From: Desulfoluna spongiiphila
GTDB taxonomy: Bacteria > Desulfobacterota > Desulfobacteria > Desulfobacterales > Desulfolunaceae
Assembly (NCBI RefSeq): GCF_900101345.1
Contig: NZ_FMUX01000015.1
Coordinates: forward strand, 100,617-164,616
Reading direction: 5' to 3'
DNA: 64,000 bases
Part shown: positions 51,901-60,222 of the stretch, one piece after another
How positions within the stretch are numbered: the first letter of the stretch is position 1
Layout of the letters: each line of letters begins with the position of its first letter
Notes under the pieces: model-generated
Seen by the model: the letters and a program-made list of their open reading frames with translations, nothing else
Told to the model about the DNA's origin: nothing
Database searches by the model: none
Program-made: the position numbers and the translations under genes

Positions 51901-53304
51901 TTTCTTTTCACAAAGCGTCTCAAGGCCTTTTTTCACAATCTCTTCCGAGCGCTGGACCACCATGGCGAGGAGCTCGGGCACCACCTTGTGCCCAAGAAGG
52001 GAAGCGGCCTCCACGAGGCGCCGCATCTGCATGTCCAGGCTGTCCACCCGTTCCGACACCCAATGGGCGGCAGAGGTGCACATGGGAAGAGCCTCCAGCT
52101 TCTGCTGATTCCAGTGCCACCCCTCGCCATGGGGGCCATGGGCCCTGACCAGCTCCCCACCGGAGAGGATCCTTTCGAGAAAGGCGTTGACGTGATAGGG
52201 GATCCCCCCGGTCTTGGCATAGACCAGCTCCGCCAGGGGGGCAATCTTCTTTCTGTCCTCGCCCAGGGACATGGCAAGGAAGGTCTCCACGGCGAGGCTG
52301 TCCAACCCCTGGATGGGCATCACATCCACGATGCCGTCTTTCTTCATGGTTCCCGCCTGAAAGAAAGAATCCACCAGGGCGCTTTGGCTCTCACTGGTCC
52401 GAAACGCAGCCAGCAACCCCACCTTCTCCCCGGAGATGCCCGTCAAAAGATTCAAAAAAAGGCGGGAGTCCTCATCGGCCCACTGGATATCATCGATGAA
52501 GAGAATGAGCGGGCGGCCCATCTGCTTAAAGACACGGAAAAAATTCACCATGGCCATGTGGGTGACATTGGCCTTGGCCGACGACTCAAGTTCCATGGGA
52601 ACATCGTCCGGCGGTGTGTCCAGAAGCAGGGAGAAGTCAGGCACCATGGACGAAAGGACAAAGGCCCCGTCCCCCATGAGGCGCTTGACCACCTTTCGCC
52701 ACTCCCGAAGCCTGTTTTCGGGCTCCCCGAGGAGGGTGCGTACCACCTGCTGTAACGCAACAACAAAGGCGGAACCGGGTCTCTCCACGCTCTGGTCAAA
52801 TTTGCCCGTGGCCACGATGACCTCAGGGTAGTGCTGGCGAGCGTATCGACAAAGCCACTCCGCAAGGACCGTTTTGCCGCAGCCGGAGGCCCCGGAAAGG
52901 ACCATGACCCCCGGTCTTTCAAAGGGAACGGCGCCGGCCTCCACGATCCCCTTGAGCCATTGCACCAGCTCCCGTTTTTCATCTTCCCGGCCGCAGAGCA
53001 CCCCCTCGCCATGGAGCATGGGGGGCCGGATGCTCAGGCAATCCACCGACTCACCGGTGCGCATACCCGCTTCAAGCCCCTCGATAAGAGCCTCGGCAGA
53101 GGGAATCCGCCCCTCCGGGTTGCGGTTCATGAGGCTCATGATGATCTCGTCGAGCCAACGGGGGATTTCCAGGCAGAGGGTACACGGACGGGCGGGTGTC
53201 AGGGCCACCCTGGAGTGGATCATGCCGCCCACGGTGTCCATGTCAAAGGGAAGGCGCCCGGTGAAGGCCTCATACATCACGACCCCCCAGAGAATAGAGG
53301 TCAC
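48910..53304 (-). CDS. Giant AAA-GAF-LuxR regulator, main part (frameshifted from its pseudokinase N-terminus)
   Basis: 1464-codon frame. Residues 1-80 are the C-lobe of a protein-kinase domain (VVMYEAFTGRLPFD, then NPEGRIPSAE). An AAA-16-type ATPase follows, with Walker A GASGCGKT at 138-145 and Walker B RPLILFIDDIQWADEDS near 270. Then come a long alpha-helical TPR-like region (about 480-1120), a GAF domain (about 1180-1330), a coiled coil (about 1340-1400) and a C-terminal LuxR helix-turn-helix (RLTPAEIQTAQLVRSGKTTKEIAELL). The upstream frame encodes the N-lobe; the two join by a one-base shift at the G6 tract (53283-53288). No phosphoacceptor or histidine-kinase domain is seen. Confidence 0.88.
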   Translation of the reverse strand: MTSILWGVVMYEAFTGRLPFDMDTVGGMIHSRVALTPARPCTLCLEIPRWLDEIIMSLMNRNPEGRIPSAEALIEGLEAGMRTGESVDCLSIRPPMLHGEGVLCGREDEKRELVQWLKGIVEAGAVPFERPGVMVLSGASGCGKTVLAEWLCRYARQHYPEVIVATGKFDQSVERPGSAFVVALQQVVRTLLGEPENRLREWRKVVKRLMGDGAFVLSSMVPDFSLLLDTPPDDVPMELESSAKANVTHMAMVNFFRVFKQMGRPLILFIDDIQWADEDSRLFLNLLTGISGEKVGLLAAFRTSESQSALVDSFFQAGTMKKDGIVDVMPIQGLDSLAVETFLAMSLGEDRKKIAPLAELVYAKTGGIPYHVNAFLERILSGGELVRAHGPHGEGWHWNQQKLEALPMCTSAAHWVSERVDSLDMQMRRLVEAASLLGHKVVPELLAMVVQRSEEIVKKGLETLCEKKIFVRTREGYSFTHDLVQKAAYERMTQGQREMAHFSAGMHIYEGLKHRPGPYLFDVVYQFNASGSVPIRESYRKELVLLNLDAGKQAMETSSFGQALECFRCGLRFLGEEGWQREYVLCLEMTSAAAEAAYALGEYAVMEAFVVTVEKEARNDWDCVNVWRMRIRGAIAANDLTGALAFARESLGRFGFRLPVKVTRMHQLAGLLRIRSSFARLGRKGFEQVPVMTDAGHLSIMELFFSATMAAYLAGSDLSPLMIFTALRYSLKHGRSKYTPFLLAAYGFICLRVDSKMEKGTAHAYNALALLEKEQRSGVRGKTLSLTVCLVQHWKEPIQDLFPLYLRAYEQSLAEGDSEYAGGAVSAWFYTRFFGSDDLHQLARDMVTYGEEMERLRLPFTGTVRNLQQAVANLTDAHAQPVQFSGPFFTDDERPRGGDMPNDHTAALNYHITKGFLAFLFGDDDLALHHVGRYASMLDAFTSTYTIPVFSAFAAAVCARHGGKGLPLKQNGWLKQAREIEKTLGKAAVDAPCNFAHLHEMVRGELLLARKQVQKAVVCFEQAAEKAKKNNFTFHEAYASERAGFCYLKMGRKRLARVCLTDAVNLWRFWGAEAKARQLETDYEEVLWRLPSMGAAGTGDLVAGSHHGGASCCSGEGILDLEGLSGAFEALSTERNYDRLVEKLVHTALEYGGAEAGAVCRLDDGQVRLEAWKGVGTDKIELCGSSALSEETRLPVVMMHYVARTGTLLQYNHGEPPVVYDPYFDDFGCGSAICIPSMVQSRQCGILYLENRTLDHLFEGRRLSVLKTLSSQMAGAMENTRLYESLKDQAEKLQMVNRVLKNEVTDRRAKETALMEKERELKESGEKLSEANISLKQMLSKSDENMTEVRENMMRNVDDLILPYIDRLKGTQLTPVQGNLVEMLEKNIDDILSPFARNVNAGFFRLTPAEIQTAQLVRSGKTTKEIAELLNLSPRTIDAYRDSIREKLGLKKSGVNLRVYLMQM

Positions 53305-53869
53305 TGCGGTGCTCAGGCTCCCCTTCCCTGGCCACGGACAGCTCCGGTGCGCTGTAGGCCAGGGCCGTGAGCAGGTGATCCACGCCGTGAAAATCGTCGT
53401 CCCGGATCACCCCCGGCTCATGGTTGAAACCCTCCAGCTGTACCCGGCCTGTGTCTGAATCGATAATGATGTGCGATGGGGTGATGTGACCGTGGACCAC
53501 ACCGGACTGGTGACAATAGGAGAGCGTGCGGGAAAGATCGAGGAACCAGGCGATAAGGGTCTCACGGCTGGGGGTACCTGTCTCCATAAGCCTCGACAGG
53601 GGTTCGCCGCCGGTATCTTCAAGGATGAGGGTGAGCCCCAGGGAGGTCTGCTTCAGCCCGAAGGTTTTGACGATGCCGGGATGGGACAACTCCCGGAGCG
53701 TGATGTGTTCATGTTTGTACATCTCCACTTCGGATTCGCCGGGCCGCTCATTTTTGAGCACCTTTAAAATCACGTTGTGGCTGTACGCCGTGCTCCATGC
53801 CCTGTAATACGCGGATATCCGATCCTGAAAAACCAACTCCGGCTGAACAAACTCGTCAATAACAGCCAT
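53270..53869 (-). CDS. Pseudokinase N-terminal part of the giant regulator
   Basis: About 195 codons from ATG 53869 (GGAAGGGGG upstream) to the frameshift. It carries a Ser/Thr-kinase N-lobe: VILKVL with the beta-3 lysine, an alpha-C glutamate (KHEHITLRELSHPGIVK), and APELS. The catalytic loop reads HGHITPSHI where HRDxKPxN is expected, so Asp, Lys and Asn are lost; the DFG motif reads EGFN. It is therefore very likely a pseudokinase. The frame ends HRSDLYSLGGRDV-stop; removing one G from GGGGGG continues as LYSLGVVMYEAF in the next gene. Whole product would be about 1,650 residues. Confidence 0.85.
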   Translation of the reverse strand: MAVIDEFVQPELVFQDRISAYYRAWSTAYSHNVILKVLKNERPGESEVEMYKHEHITLRELSHPGIVKTFGLKQTSLGLTLILEDTGGEPLSRLMETGTPSRETLIAWFLDLSRTLSYCHQSGVVHGHITPSHIIIDSDTGRVQLEGFNHEPGVIRDDDFHGVDHLLTALAYSAPELSVAREGEPEHRSDLYSLGGRDV

Positions 53870-54120
53870 GCGCGCCCCCTTCCATCTCCGTGGCAGCCTG
53901 AGAACCCGCCAACGGACGCGCACCAACCCACCCTTCTCGTCTTCCCCCGGGGCCTTTTCCAACAGTAAAAACCGACAATCAGGCTGCAGGGCGCAGGATA
54001 TCCCGAGCACCTTCGCCCCTGCCGTCAAACCAATTCTCTTCGACGATTGAATGTGTTATCCACCGGGGTCATCGTCGGTTCTACCCATCACGTCGCAGGA
54101 AGTCAATACAGATCACATCT

Positions 54121-54183
54121 GTAACTATTCAGCTTGCCTCCGGCGGATCGCTTTTTTGAAAAAAAGCGCCGCAAAACGTTCCC
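54121..54183 (-). repeat. C-end fragment of modular element
   Basis: GTAACTATTCAGCTTGCCTC followed by CGGCGGATCGC and a hairpin of C6/T6 and A7 bases. Only the C end is present. Confidence 0.7.
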
Positions 54184-54248
54184 AATGGCAGGAAGGGAAA
54201 AAAGGGACGGCTTTTCCGCTGGACCTGCCACAAGGAATCAGCCCCTCA

Positions 54249-55205
54249 TCACCCCGCCACCGGAGGCCGCCCGGCAAAGAGCTGCTCCACGGCCGCTTCG
54301 TAGACCGCGGGATCGGTGATACGGCGAAGGGGCTTGAAGAGGCGATCGCCGTTATCAAAGGCGTCTTTGAAGTAGACCCAGAAGGCTTTCATCACGCTGG
54401 TCACGTGCCCGGGGCCGTCAAGCCTTGCCACCTGCCGCTCGTAGATGGCGTCGTGAAATCGCTTTAAAAGCTGCAATTTCGTCTCTTCATCAAACCGTTC
54501 GCCCTTGATCTCAGCCGGGAGAAACGGGTTGGAGATCACCCACCGCCCGATCATCCAGTCCGAAATGGAGGGAAATCGCTCCGACAGCTCCCTGAAGCGA
54601 GACAGGGACCAGAGGTCTCCGTTGTAGATCACCCGATGCGTGATCTCAGGGAGCATGGCCTCAAAAAAATCGAGGTCCGGCCCCCCCTTGTACATCTGAA
54701 CCCCGGTACGCGGATGCACCGTCAGGTCTTCAAGGGGATAGCGGTTGTAAATGGGAACAAGGGTGTGGAACTCTTCCCGGGTATGACGCCCCAGGCGCGT
54801 CTTGATGGAGAGGCGCCCTTTCATCCCGCCCACCAGGCGCTCCAGGAGGGCATCCAGCTCATCGGGAAAACAAAGGATCCCCGACCCCTTCTTTTTTTTC
54901 GCCACCATTTTATAAGGGCACCCGAGGTTCAGGTTCACCACGGGGTGGCCCAGGTCGTAGAGCCGGTTGGCAAGGAGCACGAGATCATCGGCCACATTGC
55001 CCATCATCTGGGGAATCACGGGCATCTTCGTGTTGAGGTCCGGCAGGACATCGTTCCACTCCCGCTCCTTGGACCGCCCTTCGGGGAGCGCAGAGATAAA
55101 CGGGGAGACGGCAACGTCCATGCCGGAGAAAATCTCCGCATAAACGTCCCGGAAAAGCAATTCGGTGTAGCCCTGCATGGGGGCAAGCCAAAGTCGATGT
55201 GTCAT
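54249..55205 (-). CDS. tRNA-dihydrouridine synthase family protein (Dus)
   Basis: 318-residue FMN-dependent TIM-barrel enzyme that reduces uridine to dihydrouridine in tRNA. Seen are LAPMQGYTELLFR at 6-18, LNLGCPYKMV with the catalytic Cys, KTRLGRHT, LTVHPRTG and VIYNGDLWS. Subfamily most resembles DusC/A-type short Dus proteins. ATG 55205 is chosen over one at 55238. No NADPH partner gene is adjacent. Confidence 0.9.
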   Translation of the reverse strand: MTHRLWLAPMQGYTELLFRDVYAEIFSGMDVAVSPFISALPEGRSKEREWNDVLPDLNTKMPVIPQMMGNVADDLVLLANRLYDLGHPVVNLNLGCPYKMVAKKKKGSGILCFPDELDALLERLVGGMKGRLSIKTRLGRHTREEFHTLVPIYNRYPLEDLTVHPRTGVQMYKGGPDLDFFEAMLPEITHRVIYNGDLWSLSRFRELSERFPSISDWMIGRWVISNPFLPAEIKGERFDEETKLQLLKRFHDAIYERQVARLDGPGHVTSVMKAFWVYFKDAFDNGDRLFKPLRRITDPAVYEAAVEQLFAGRPPVAG

Positions 55206-55318
55206 GGTCTCACCATAAAAAAGTGACCGTCGCTGCATGGAGCGCGGTCACGGAATGTGCATGCTGCTGCGGGCAAGGGGTGCCCGCAGCCAGACGCTGA
55301 ATAAAATCTGATTTTTTC

Positions 55319-56176
55319 TTACCTGATATGAATCGTGGTGGCTGCTGTAAAAACCGCCAGGAGCAGGCTTGCTGCTGTCACCACACCGCACAGGAGGGCC
55401 AGGAACTTGTCTCTCTGGGATTCCCGCTTGCGCTCAAGGTAGCCAAGGGCCCAGGCCAGGCCCGCCCCGGCGATGATGCCACCGCCGTGGGCCCAGTTGT
55501 TGATCCCCGGCACGACGAACCCGAACAGGGCGATGCTCACCACCCAGCCGCTCACCTGACGGTAGACGGCGTTGCCGTAAGCCCCTCCCCGGCTCTTGCC
55601 GAAGTAAAGGGCCGCCCCCACCAGGGCACATACCGCCCCTGAAGCGCCGATGGTAAAGGTGACACCGGCAAGGAACGACACCAGATAACTCGCCACGCCG
55701 CCCAGAATAAAGATAATCACCAGGCGATAGGTGCCGAACTCGCGCATGACAAAGGGCGCAAGGTTTCGAAAGGCGAGCATGTTGAATACAATGTGCAGGA
55801 CACTCCCATGGAGCCAGTTGGCAGCCACCAATGACCACCAGTGCCCCGCCACCTTGATGGGATACACCCCGGAGGCCCCCAGAAACAGCATGGCCTCATT
55901 GGACGGAGAAAACAGGCTCAAGGGGTTGCCGGTGATGCCGATGCCCTCCCCCCTCACCATACTGACCGCAAGGGACACGATATACATCACGACATTGACA
56001 CCGATGATCACCTTAAAAATAAGGTCGGGATCGGACATCCCGCGGACCATGGCGTTGTTCTTAAGCCCGGAACCGGGTTTGCGGATCCCGCAGTAAGGGC
56101 ACAAGGGCTCGTCGTTGCTGATAAGACGCCTGCAGTTGGGGCAAAGCAGGGACGTTCGGGAAGGTTTTCTGGTCAT
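55319..56176 (-). CDS. Rhomboid-family intramembrane serine protease with N-terminal zinc ribbon
   Basis: 285 residues. A cytosolic zinc ribbon (CPNCRRLI..CPYC, about 12-30) precedes a rhomboid core of six helices. Catalytic Ser lies in TIGASGAV and His in NNWAHGGG; the conserved HxxxN region reads WLHGSVLHIVFNML. Active-site residues are intact. Substrate unknown. ATG 56176 starts the conserved part; the longer frame to 56335 lacks a ribosome site. Confidence 0.92.
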   Translation of the reverse strand: MTRKPSRTSLLCPNCRRLISNDEPLCPYCGIRKPGSGLKNNAMVRGMSDPDLIFKVIIGVNVVMYIVSLAVSMVRGEGIGITGNPLSLFSPSNEAMLFLGASGVYPIKVAGHWWSLVAANWLHGSVLHIVFNMLAFRNLAPFVMREFGTYRLVIIFILGGVASYLVSFLAGVTFTIGASGAVCALVGAALYFGKSRGGAYGNAVYRQVSGWVVSIALFGFVVPGINNWAHGGGIIAGAGLAWALGYLERKRESQRDKFLALLCGVVTAASLLLAVFTAATTIHIR

Positions 56177-56368
56177 GACGCCTCGTTGGGTGAATGAATA
56201 CAGGGCTAAACGACGGGACACCGGTGGCGATATCCTGACAGTGAGGAGAGAACACAGCCGACCCAGGTCCCGGCCACAGGCCTGCATCCTTCCCCGTGGG
56301 GTTGCACGGAATCCATCATAGAAGATCCGTGCCACGGCTTCAATAAAAATGGTCAGGGGAGCAATTCG

Positions 56369-56427
56369 AAACCGCCTGGTAGAGGTAGCCGTACGGGCAG
56401 GCAGGCCTTCACGGCACCAGGCGGTTT
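56369..56427. other. 12-bp perfect stem downstream of the small Cys protein gene
   Basis: AAACCGCCTGGT (56369-56380) pairs with ACCAGGCGGTTT (56416-56427) with a 35-base structured loop. It lies just after the stop of the Cys-containing gene on the minus strand and may end its transcript. Confidence 0.6.
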
Positions 56428-56437
56428 TACAGGCAGG

Positions 56438-56755
56438 TCACTTTTTAAAGGTAAGAACGGGATCCGCAGGGAGAGCAAGGCCGACACTGACCTCAAGGGT
56501 TTTTAAAATGGCTGCGGGCACAGGGCAGGAGACATGGGGAAGATGGGCCGTACACAGGGTGATCACCTTGGACTGCCCCTTGGCAAACAGTTCATTCATG
56601 ACATCCAGGGGCTCATCCCCCAGGGCTTCACCCACCTTTTTCAGGTTCGGACACGCCGTTTCAAGGGTGCACACCGCCTTGTACCGCTCCGTCGGGTCGG
56701 CCTTGATCACCGTCTTGAACCCACACACACCTGCAAACACTTCCATTTCCGTCAT
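56438..56755 (-). CDS. Small cytosolic protein with conserved-looking cysteines, unknown function
   Basis: 105 residues with four Cys: VCGFKTVI, AVCTLETACPNL, TLCTAHLPHVSCPVP. The opening FAGVCGFKTVIKAD and the Cys spacing suggest metal or Fe-S binding. I recognise the pattern as one seen in anaerobes but cannot name a function. AAAGGATG before the ATG supports the start. No signal peptide. Confidence 0.75.
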   Translation of the reverse strand: MTEMEVFAGVCGFKTVIKADPTERYKAVCTLETACPNLKKVGEALGDEPLDVMNELFAKGQSKVITLCTAHLPHVSCPVPAAILKTLEVSVGLALPADPVLTFKK

Positions 56756-57259
56756 GTGACATCCTTTCACCCGGGCGGCCTTCCCACATGGAGACACCCC
56801 GTAATGCGTATAAAATAAGGCAAAAAATCACAGAGACCCCACACCGGTCATCCCCTTCGTCAAGGCAGGGCACCTTACCGAAAGGAACGTGACCCGGCCG
56901 GGCCCCGTATCAAACGGCAAGAGTATAGGACGATTCACAATCAAACACAAATCAGTAAAATAAAACGCAACGATTCAGCGCAGCATAACCTCTAAATTAA
57001 GGACGTAAACTTTTTCCAAAGTACGATCCGCCCACGGCATGAGCCCATGTGCCTGCCCGTGCTTTCACGGCACCTTACATTGACACGCGGAAGAGCGTTA
57101 CTGTATAAACGATTTTTGCCATGCGCCGCCCTGCCGGGTCCGCTGGCCAATGCAATCTGTTCCACCGCACATATGGGGCCGGGTACCCGATGTTCCGAGG
57201 TATCCGGCCTCTTTTTTTGGGCTTTTTCGCCCACAATGAAGATTGGAGAATGCGAAGGT
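56756..57259. other. Divergent gap before sodium transporter genes
   Basis: 504 bases holding the presumed promoters of the divergent Cys-protein gene and the SNF transporter. A palindromic CCCGGCCGGG lies near 56892. Near 57198-57222, GAGG..CCTC followed by T7 could be a weak attenuator hairpin. No gene supported. Confidence 0.4.
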
Positions 57260-58600
57260 ATGCAACAGAAAGGAAAGAGGGACCAGTTCGGAAGCCGGCT
57301 GGGATTTATTCTGGCGTCCGCAGGGTCCGCCGTAGGGCTTGGAAACATTTGGCGATTCCCGTATGTCACAGGTGAAAATGGAGGGGCTGCCTTTGTTTTT
57401 ATCTATCTTCTGATGGTTTTTTCCTTGGGGTTTACCGTCATGCTGGCGGAATTTACCCTGGGGCGCAACACCCAGCGGAACAACGTGGGAGCGCTTATGC
57501 GCTTGGGAGGCAAAGCCTGGTCCATGGTGGGGTGGCTGGGAATTGTGGCCTCCATCATTATTCTTTCATTTTACGGCGTCATCGGCGGCTGGACCATCAA
57601 GTACGTTGTCTCGGTGTTCCAGGGACTGCCCACAGGTGCCGATGCAGCGGCCCAGGCAGGCCAGGCCTTTGAAGGGTTCATCACCCACTCTCCGTCCGTC
57701 ATTTTCTACCAGGCCCTGTTCATGGTAGCCACCATCTGGGTCGTCTCCAAAGGAATCGGCCAGGGCATCGAACGGTTCTGCAAAGTCCTCATGCCCGCCC
57801 TGTTTTTGATCATGGTGGTTCTTGTGGTGCGTTCCCTGACCCTGGACGGAGCCATGGCGGGCATTTCCTTTTATCTCAAGCCCGATTTTTCCAAGGTAAC
57901 CGGCGGCATGTGCCTGGCCGCCATGGGGCAGGCGTTCTTCTCCCTGAGCCTCGGCAACGGGGGCATGCTCACCTACGGAAGTTACCTGAAAAAAGAGGAG
58001 CCCCTGCCTTCTTCGGCATTCCAGATCTGTATCCTGGACAGCCTGGTGGCCTTCCTTTCCGGCCTCATCATCTTTCCTGCGGTTTTTGCCTTCGGATTTG
58101 AACCGGCTTCCGGGGCGGGCCTCTCCTTTGTGACCCTGCCGGCGGTCTTTTCACAGATGTTCGGCGGCGTCTTCTGGGCGGGTCTCTTTTTCCTCCTGCT
58201 GGTCATCGCCTCTCTGACCTCGTCCGTCAATATGCTTGAGGTGGTCTGTGCCCACTTTATCGATGAAAAAGGGTGGTCCCGACGCAAGGCACCCTGGGCC
58301 ATCGGCTTCGGCATTTTTCTCCTGGGCGTTCCGTCGGCCATCTCCCTTGCCGGAGGCCTCAAGGTGTACGGAAAGAGTTTTTTAGACACCATGGATTTCA
58401 TCGCATCCAACCTCATGATGCCCTTGGGCGGCCTGTTCATCCTTCTTTTCACCGGCTGGGTCATCGCGGACATCGCCAAACGTGAGGTCACAAACGAAGG
58501 CAACGTCTCCTTTGCCCTGCTGCCCGTATGGCAGGTGGCCTGCAAGGTGGTTGCCCCCCTTGCCGTCGGCTACATCTTCTTCCAGGGGCTGGCCTGGTAA
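57260..58600 (+). CDS. Sodium-dependent transporter of the SNF/NSS family
   Basis: 446 residues, eleven or twelve membrane helices. Signature of the first helix GSAVGLGNIWRFPYVTGENG (sodium- and substrate-binding unwound region) is intact. Bacterial members take up amino acids such as tryptophan, leucine or alanine with Na+. ATG 57260 is preferred; 57236 is an alternative. It precedes an SSS-family transporter gene by 54 bases. Confidence 0.93.
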   Translation: MQQKGKRDQFGSRLGFILASAGSAVGLGNIWRFPYVTGENGGAAFVFIYLLMVFSLGFTVMLAEFTLGRNTQRNNVGALMRLGGKAWSMVGWLGIVASIIILSFYGVIGGWTIKYVVSVFQGLPTGADAAAQAGQAFEGFITHSPSVIFYQALFMVATIWVVSKGIGQGIERFCKVLMPALFLIMVVLVVRSLTLDGAMAGISFYLKPDFSKVTGGMCLAAMGQAFFSLSLGNGGMLTYGSYLKKEEPLPSSAFQICILDSLVAFLSGLIIFPAVFAFGFEPASGAGLSFVTLPAVFSQMFGGVFWAGLFFLLLVIASLTSSVNMLEVVCAHFIDEKGWSRRKAPWAIGFGIFLLGVPSAISLAGGLKVYGKSFLDTMDFIASNLMMPLGGLFILLFTGWVIADIAKREVTNEGNVSFALLPVWQVACKVVAPLAVGYIFFQGLAW

Positions 58601-58654
58601 CAGACGAACACAAAACCCCCGGCCCCATTGCCGGACACGCAACACGAGGTGATC

Positions 58655-60157
58655 ATGAGCGACTACTCCATTTTTATCGGGCTGCTGGCCCTCTACATCG
58701 GCAGCCTCGTCGGCATCGGCCTGTATTACAACAAAAAACAGAAAACCAGCGTGGACTTCTTTCTGGCGGGCCGGGAACTCAACGCCCTGTCCATCGGGTT
58801 TTCCGCCGCGGCGTCCTGGCTGACGGCAGGAGCCCTCTTGGCTGTCACCGGCTTTTTTATGCTCCTTGGCATGGGGTCTGTCTGGGGCTTTGTGGCTCCC
58901 AACATCATCGCCCTTCTCGTCATTGCCCTTTTGGTCAAAAAGCTTAAGCGCCTGCCGGCCATCACCCAGCCGGAGCTCCTTGAGATGCGCTACGGAGGAT
59001 CCCTCAGGGGACCCGTGGCCATCATCATCACCATCGTCATGATCCTTTTTGCCGTCTCGGACATCAAAGGGTTTTCCATGGTGCTTGAAATCTTTTACGG
59101 CCTGGACTCCCTCTACTCCGTGCTTATCGTGGGGGCCGCCGTGGCCCTTTATGTAAACCTCGGAGGGTTTTCCGCCGTGGTCTTTACCGACCGCATCCAG
59201 TTTACGTTCCTCTTCCTCTTTGTCATGGCCATGGCCGCCATGACCACGGGAGCGGCAACAGATGCTGACGCCGCCTTGAGTTTTTCCAGAATGATGGGCG
59301 AAGTCCCGGCCACATGGTACAACCCCTTCTCCGTCGGGCTGCCCATGGTGCTGATCTTTACCCTCTCCATCGTCCCCGGCTGGATTACCGAACAGGACCC
59401 CTGGCAAAAGGTGTGGGCGGCAAAAGATGACAAGGCCGCGCAAACCGGGATGATCATCGGCGCCGTCCTGGTGACCCTTGTCTTTGCAGGCTGCGCCGTC
59501 ATTGCCGTTGCCCTCAACCGGATTTACCCGGACATCGCCGCTGCGGGCTTTCCCGCAGGCATGGCCAAGGCGGAACCGGCCCTGCTGGTCTTCATCAAGG
59601 CAAGCGGTTTCTCCAAGTTCGGCTTGGCCCTGTGTGCCATCGGCCTTGCCACCGCCGCCATGTCCTGCGCCGACACCTTTGCAACCTCCGGTGCCTCGTG
59701 TATCTCCCGGGACATCTACCAGCGATACATCAACCCCGATGCCGATGAAAAAAGCATCATGCGCATCAACCGCCTCTCCGTGCTGTTCATCATCGGCGCG
59801 GCCACGGCCTGTTCCTATTTCATCCACAACATCATCGAGGCGATCCACATCGCCACTTTCATCGCCAGTGCCTCCTACTTCTTCCCCCTCATGGGCGGCC
59901 TCTTCTGGAAGCGGGCCACCCGCAAAGGCGCCGTGGCGGGCCTTGTCTGCGGTGCCGGGGTCCAGATCACCCTTGTCATCATCGACCTGGTGAAAACCCC
60001 GCCCATGGCCCCCGGGTATCTGGAGTCCCTGTCTCCCCTGCTCTCCGGCCACGGCGTCATCGCCGGCATGCTCATCAGCGGCATTGCCTTCGTGGCGGGC
60101 TCTTATGCCGACAAGCCCGTTGACGAAAAGCAGCTCGATCTTTTCTTCACCAGCTAA
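58655..60157 (+). CDS. Sodium:solute symporter (SSS family)
   Basis: 500 residues with about 13 helices. N-terminal YIGSLVGIGLYYNKKQKTSVDFFLAGRELN and LSIGFSAAASWLTAGAL are typical of SSS proteins; the sodium-site helix continues to TAAMSCADTFATSGASCISRDIYQ. Substrate not predictable (amino acid or monocarboxylate likely). ATG 58655 has GAGGTG upstream. Likely co-transcribed with the SNF gene. Confidence 0.92.
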   Translation: MSDYSIFIGLLALYIGSLVGIGLYYNKKQKTSVDFFLAGRELNALSIGFSAAASWLTAGALLAVTGFFMLLGMGSVWGFVAPNIIALLVIALLVKKLKRLPAITQPELLEMRYGGSLRGPVAIIITIVMILFAVSDIKGFSMVLEIFYGLDSLYSVLIVGAAVALYVNLGGFSAVVFTDRIQFTFLFLFVMAMAAMTTGAATDADAALSFSRMMGEVPATWYNPFSVGLPMVLIFTLSIVPGWITEQDPWQKVWAAKDDKAAQTGMIIGAVLVTLVFAGCAVIAVALNRIYPDIAAAGFPAGMAKAEPALLVFIKASGFSKFGLALCAIGLATAAMSCADTFATSGASCISRDIYQRYINPDADEKSIMRINRLSVLFIIGAATACSYFIHNIIEAIHIATFIASASYFFPLMGGLFWKRATRKGAVAGLVCGAGVQITLVIIDLVKTPPMAPGYLESLSPLLSGHGVIAGMLISGIAFVAGSYADKPVDEKQLDLFFTS

Positions 60158-60163
60158 AAAAAT

Positions 60164-60194
60164 AGGGACGCTCTTGGTCCAAGAGCGTCCCTAA
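60164..60194 (-). terminator. Terminator between SSS and Fe-S flavoprotein genes
   Basis: TAGGGACGCTCTTG and its inverse form a nearly perfect 14-bp stem. An A7 run on its left gives a T run on the minus strand, so it mainly ends the flavoprotein transcript but can also block read-through from the plus strand. Confidence 0.88.
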
Positions 60195-60222
60195 CCCAGA
60201 TATTTCATGAGAAAACGAAAAA

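Noticed and set aside
58382..60052. 556-codon minus-strand reading frame
   Set aside because: Antisense to the SSS transporter; Gly/His/Asp-rich, no domain.
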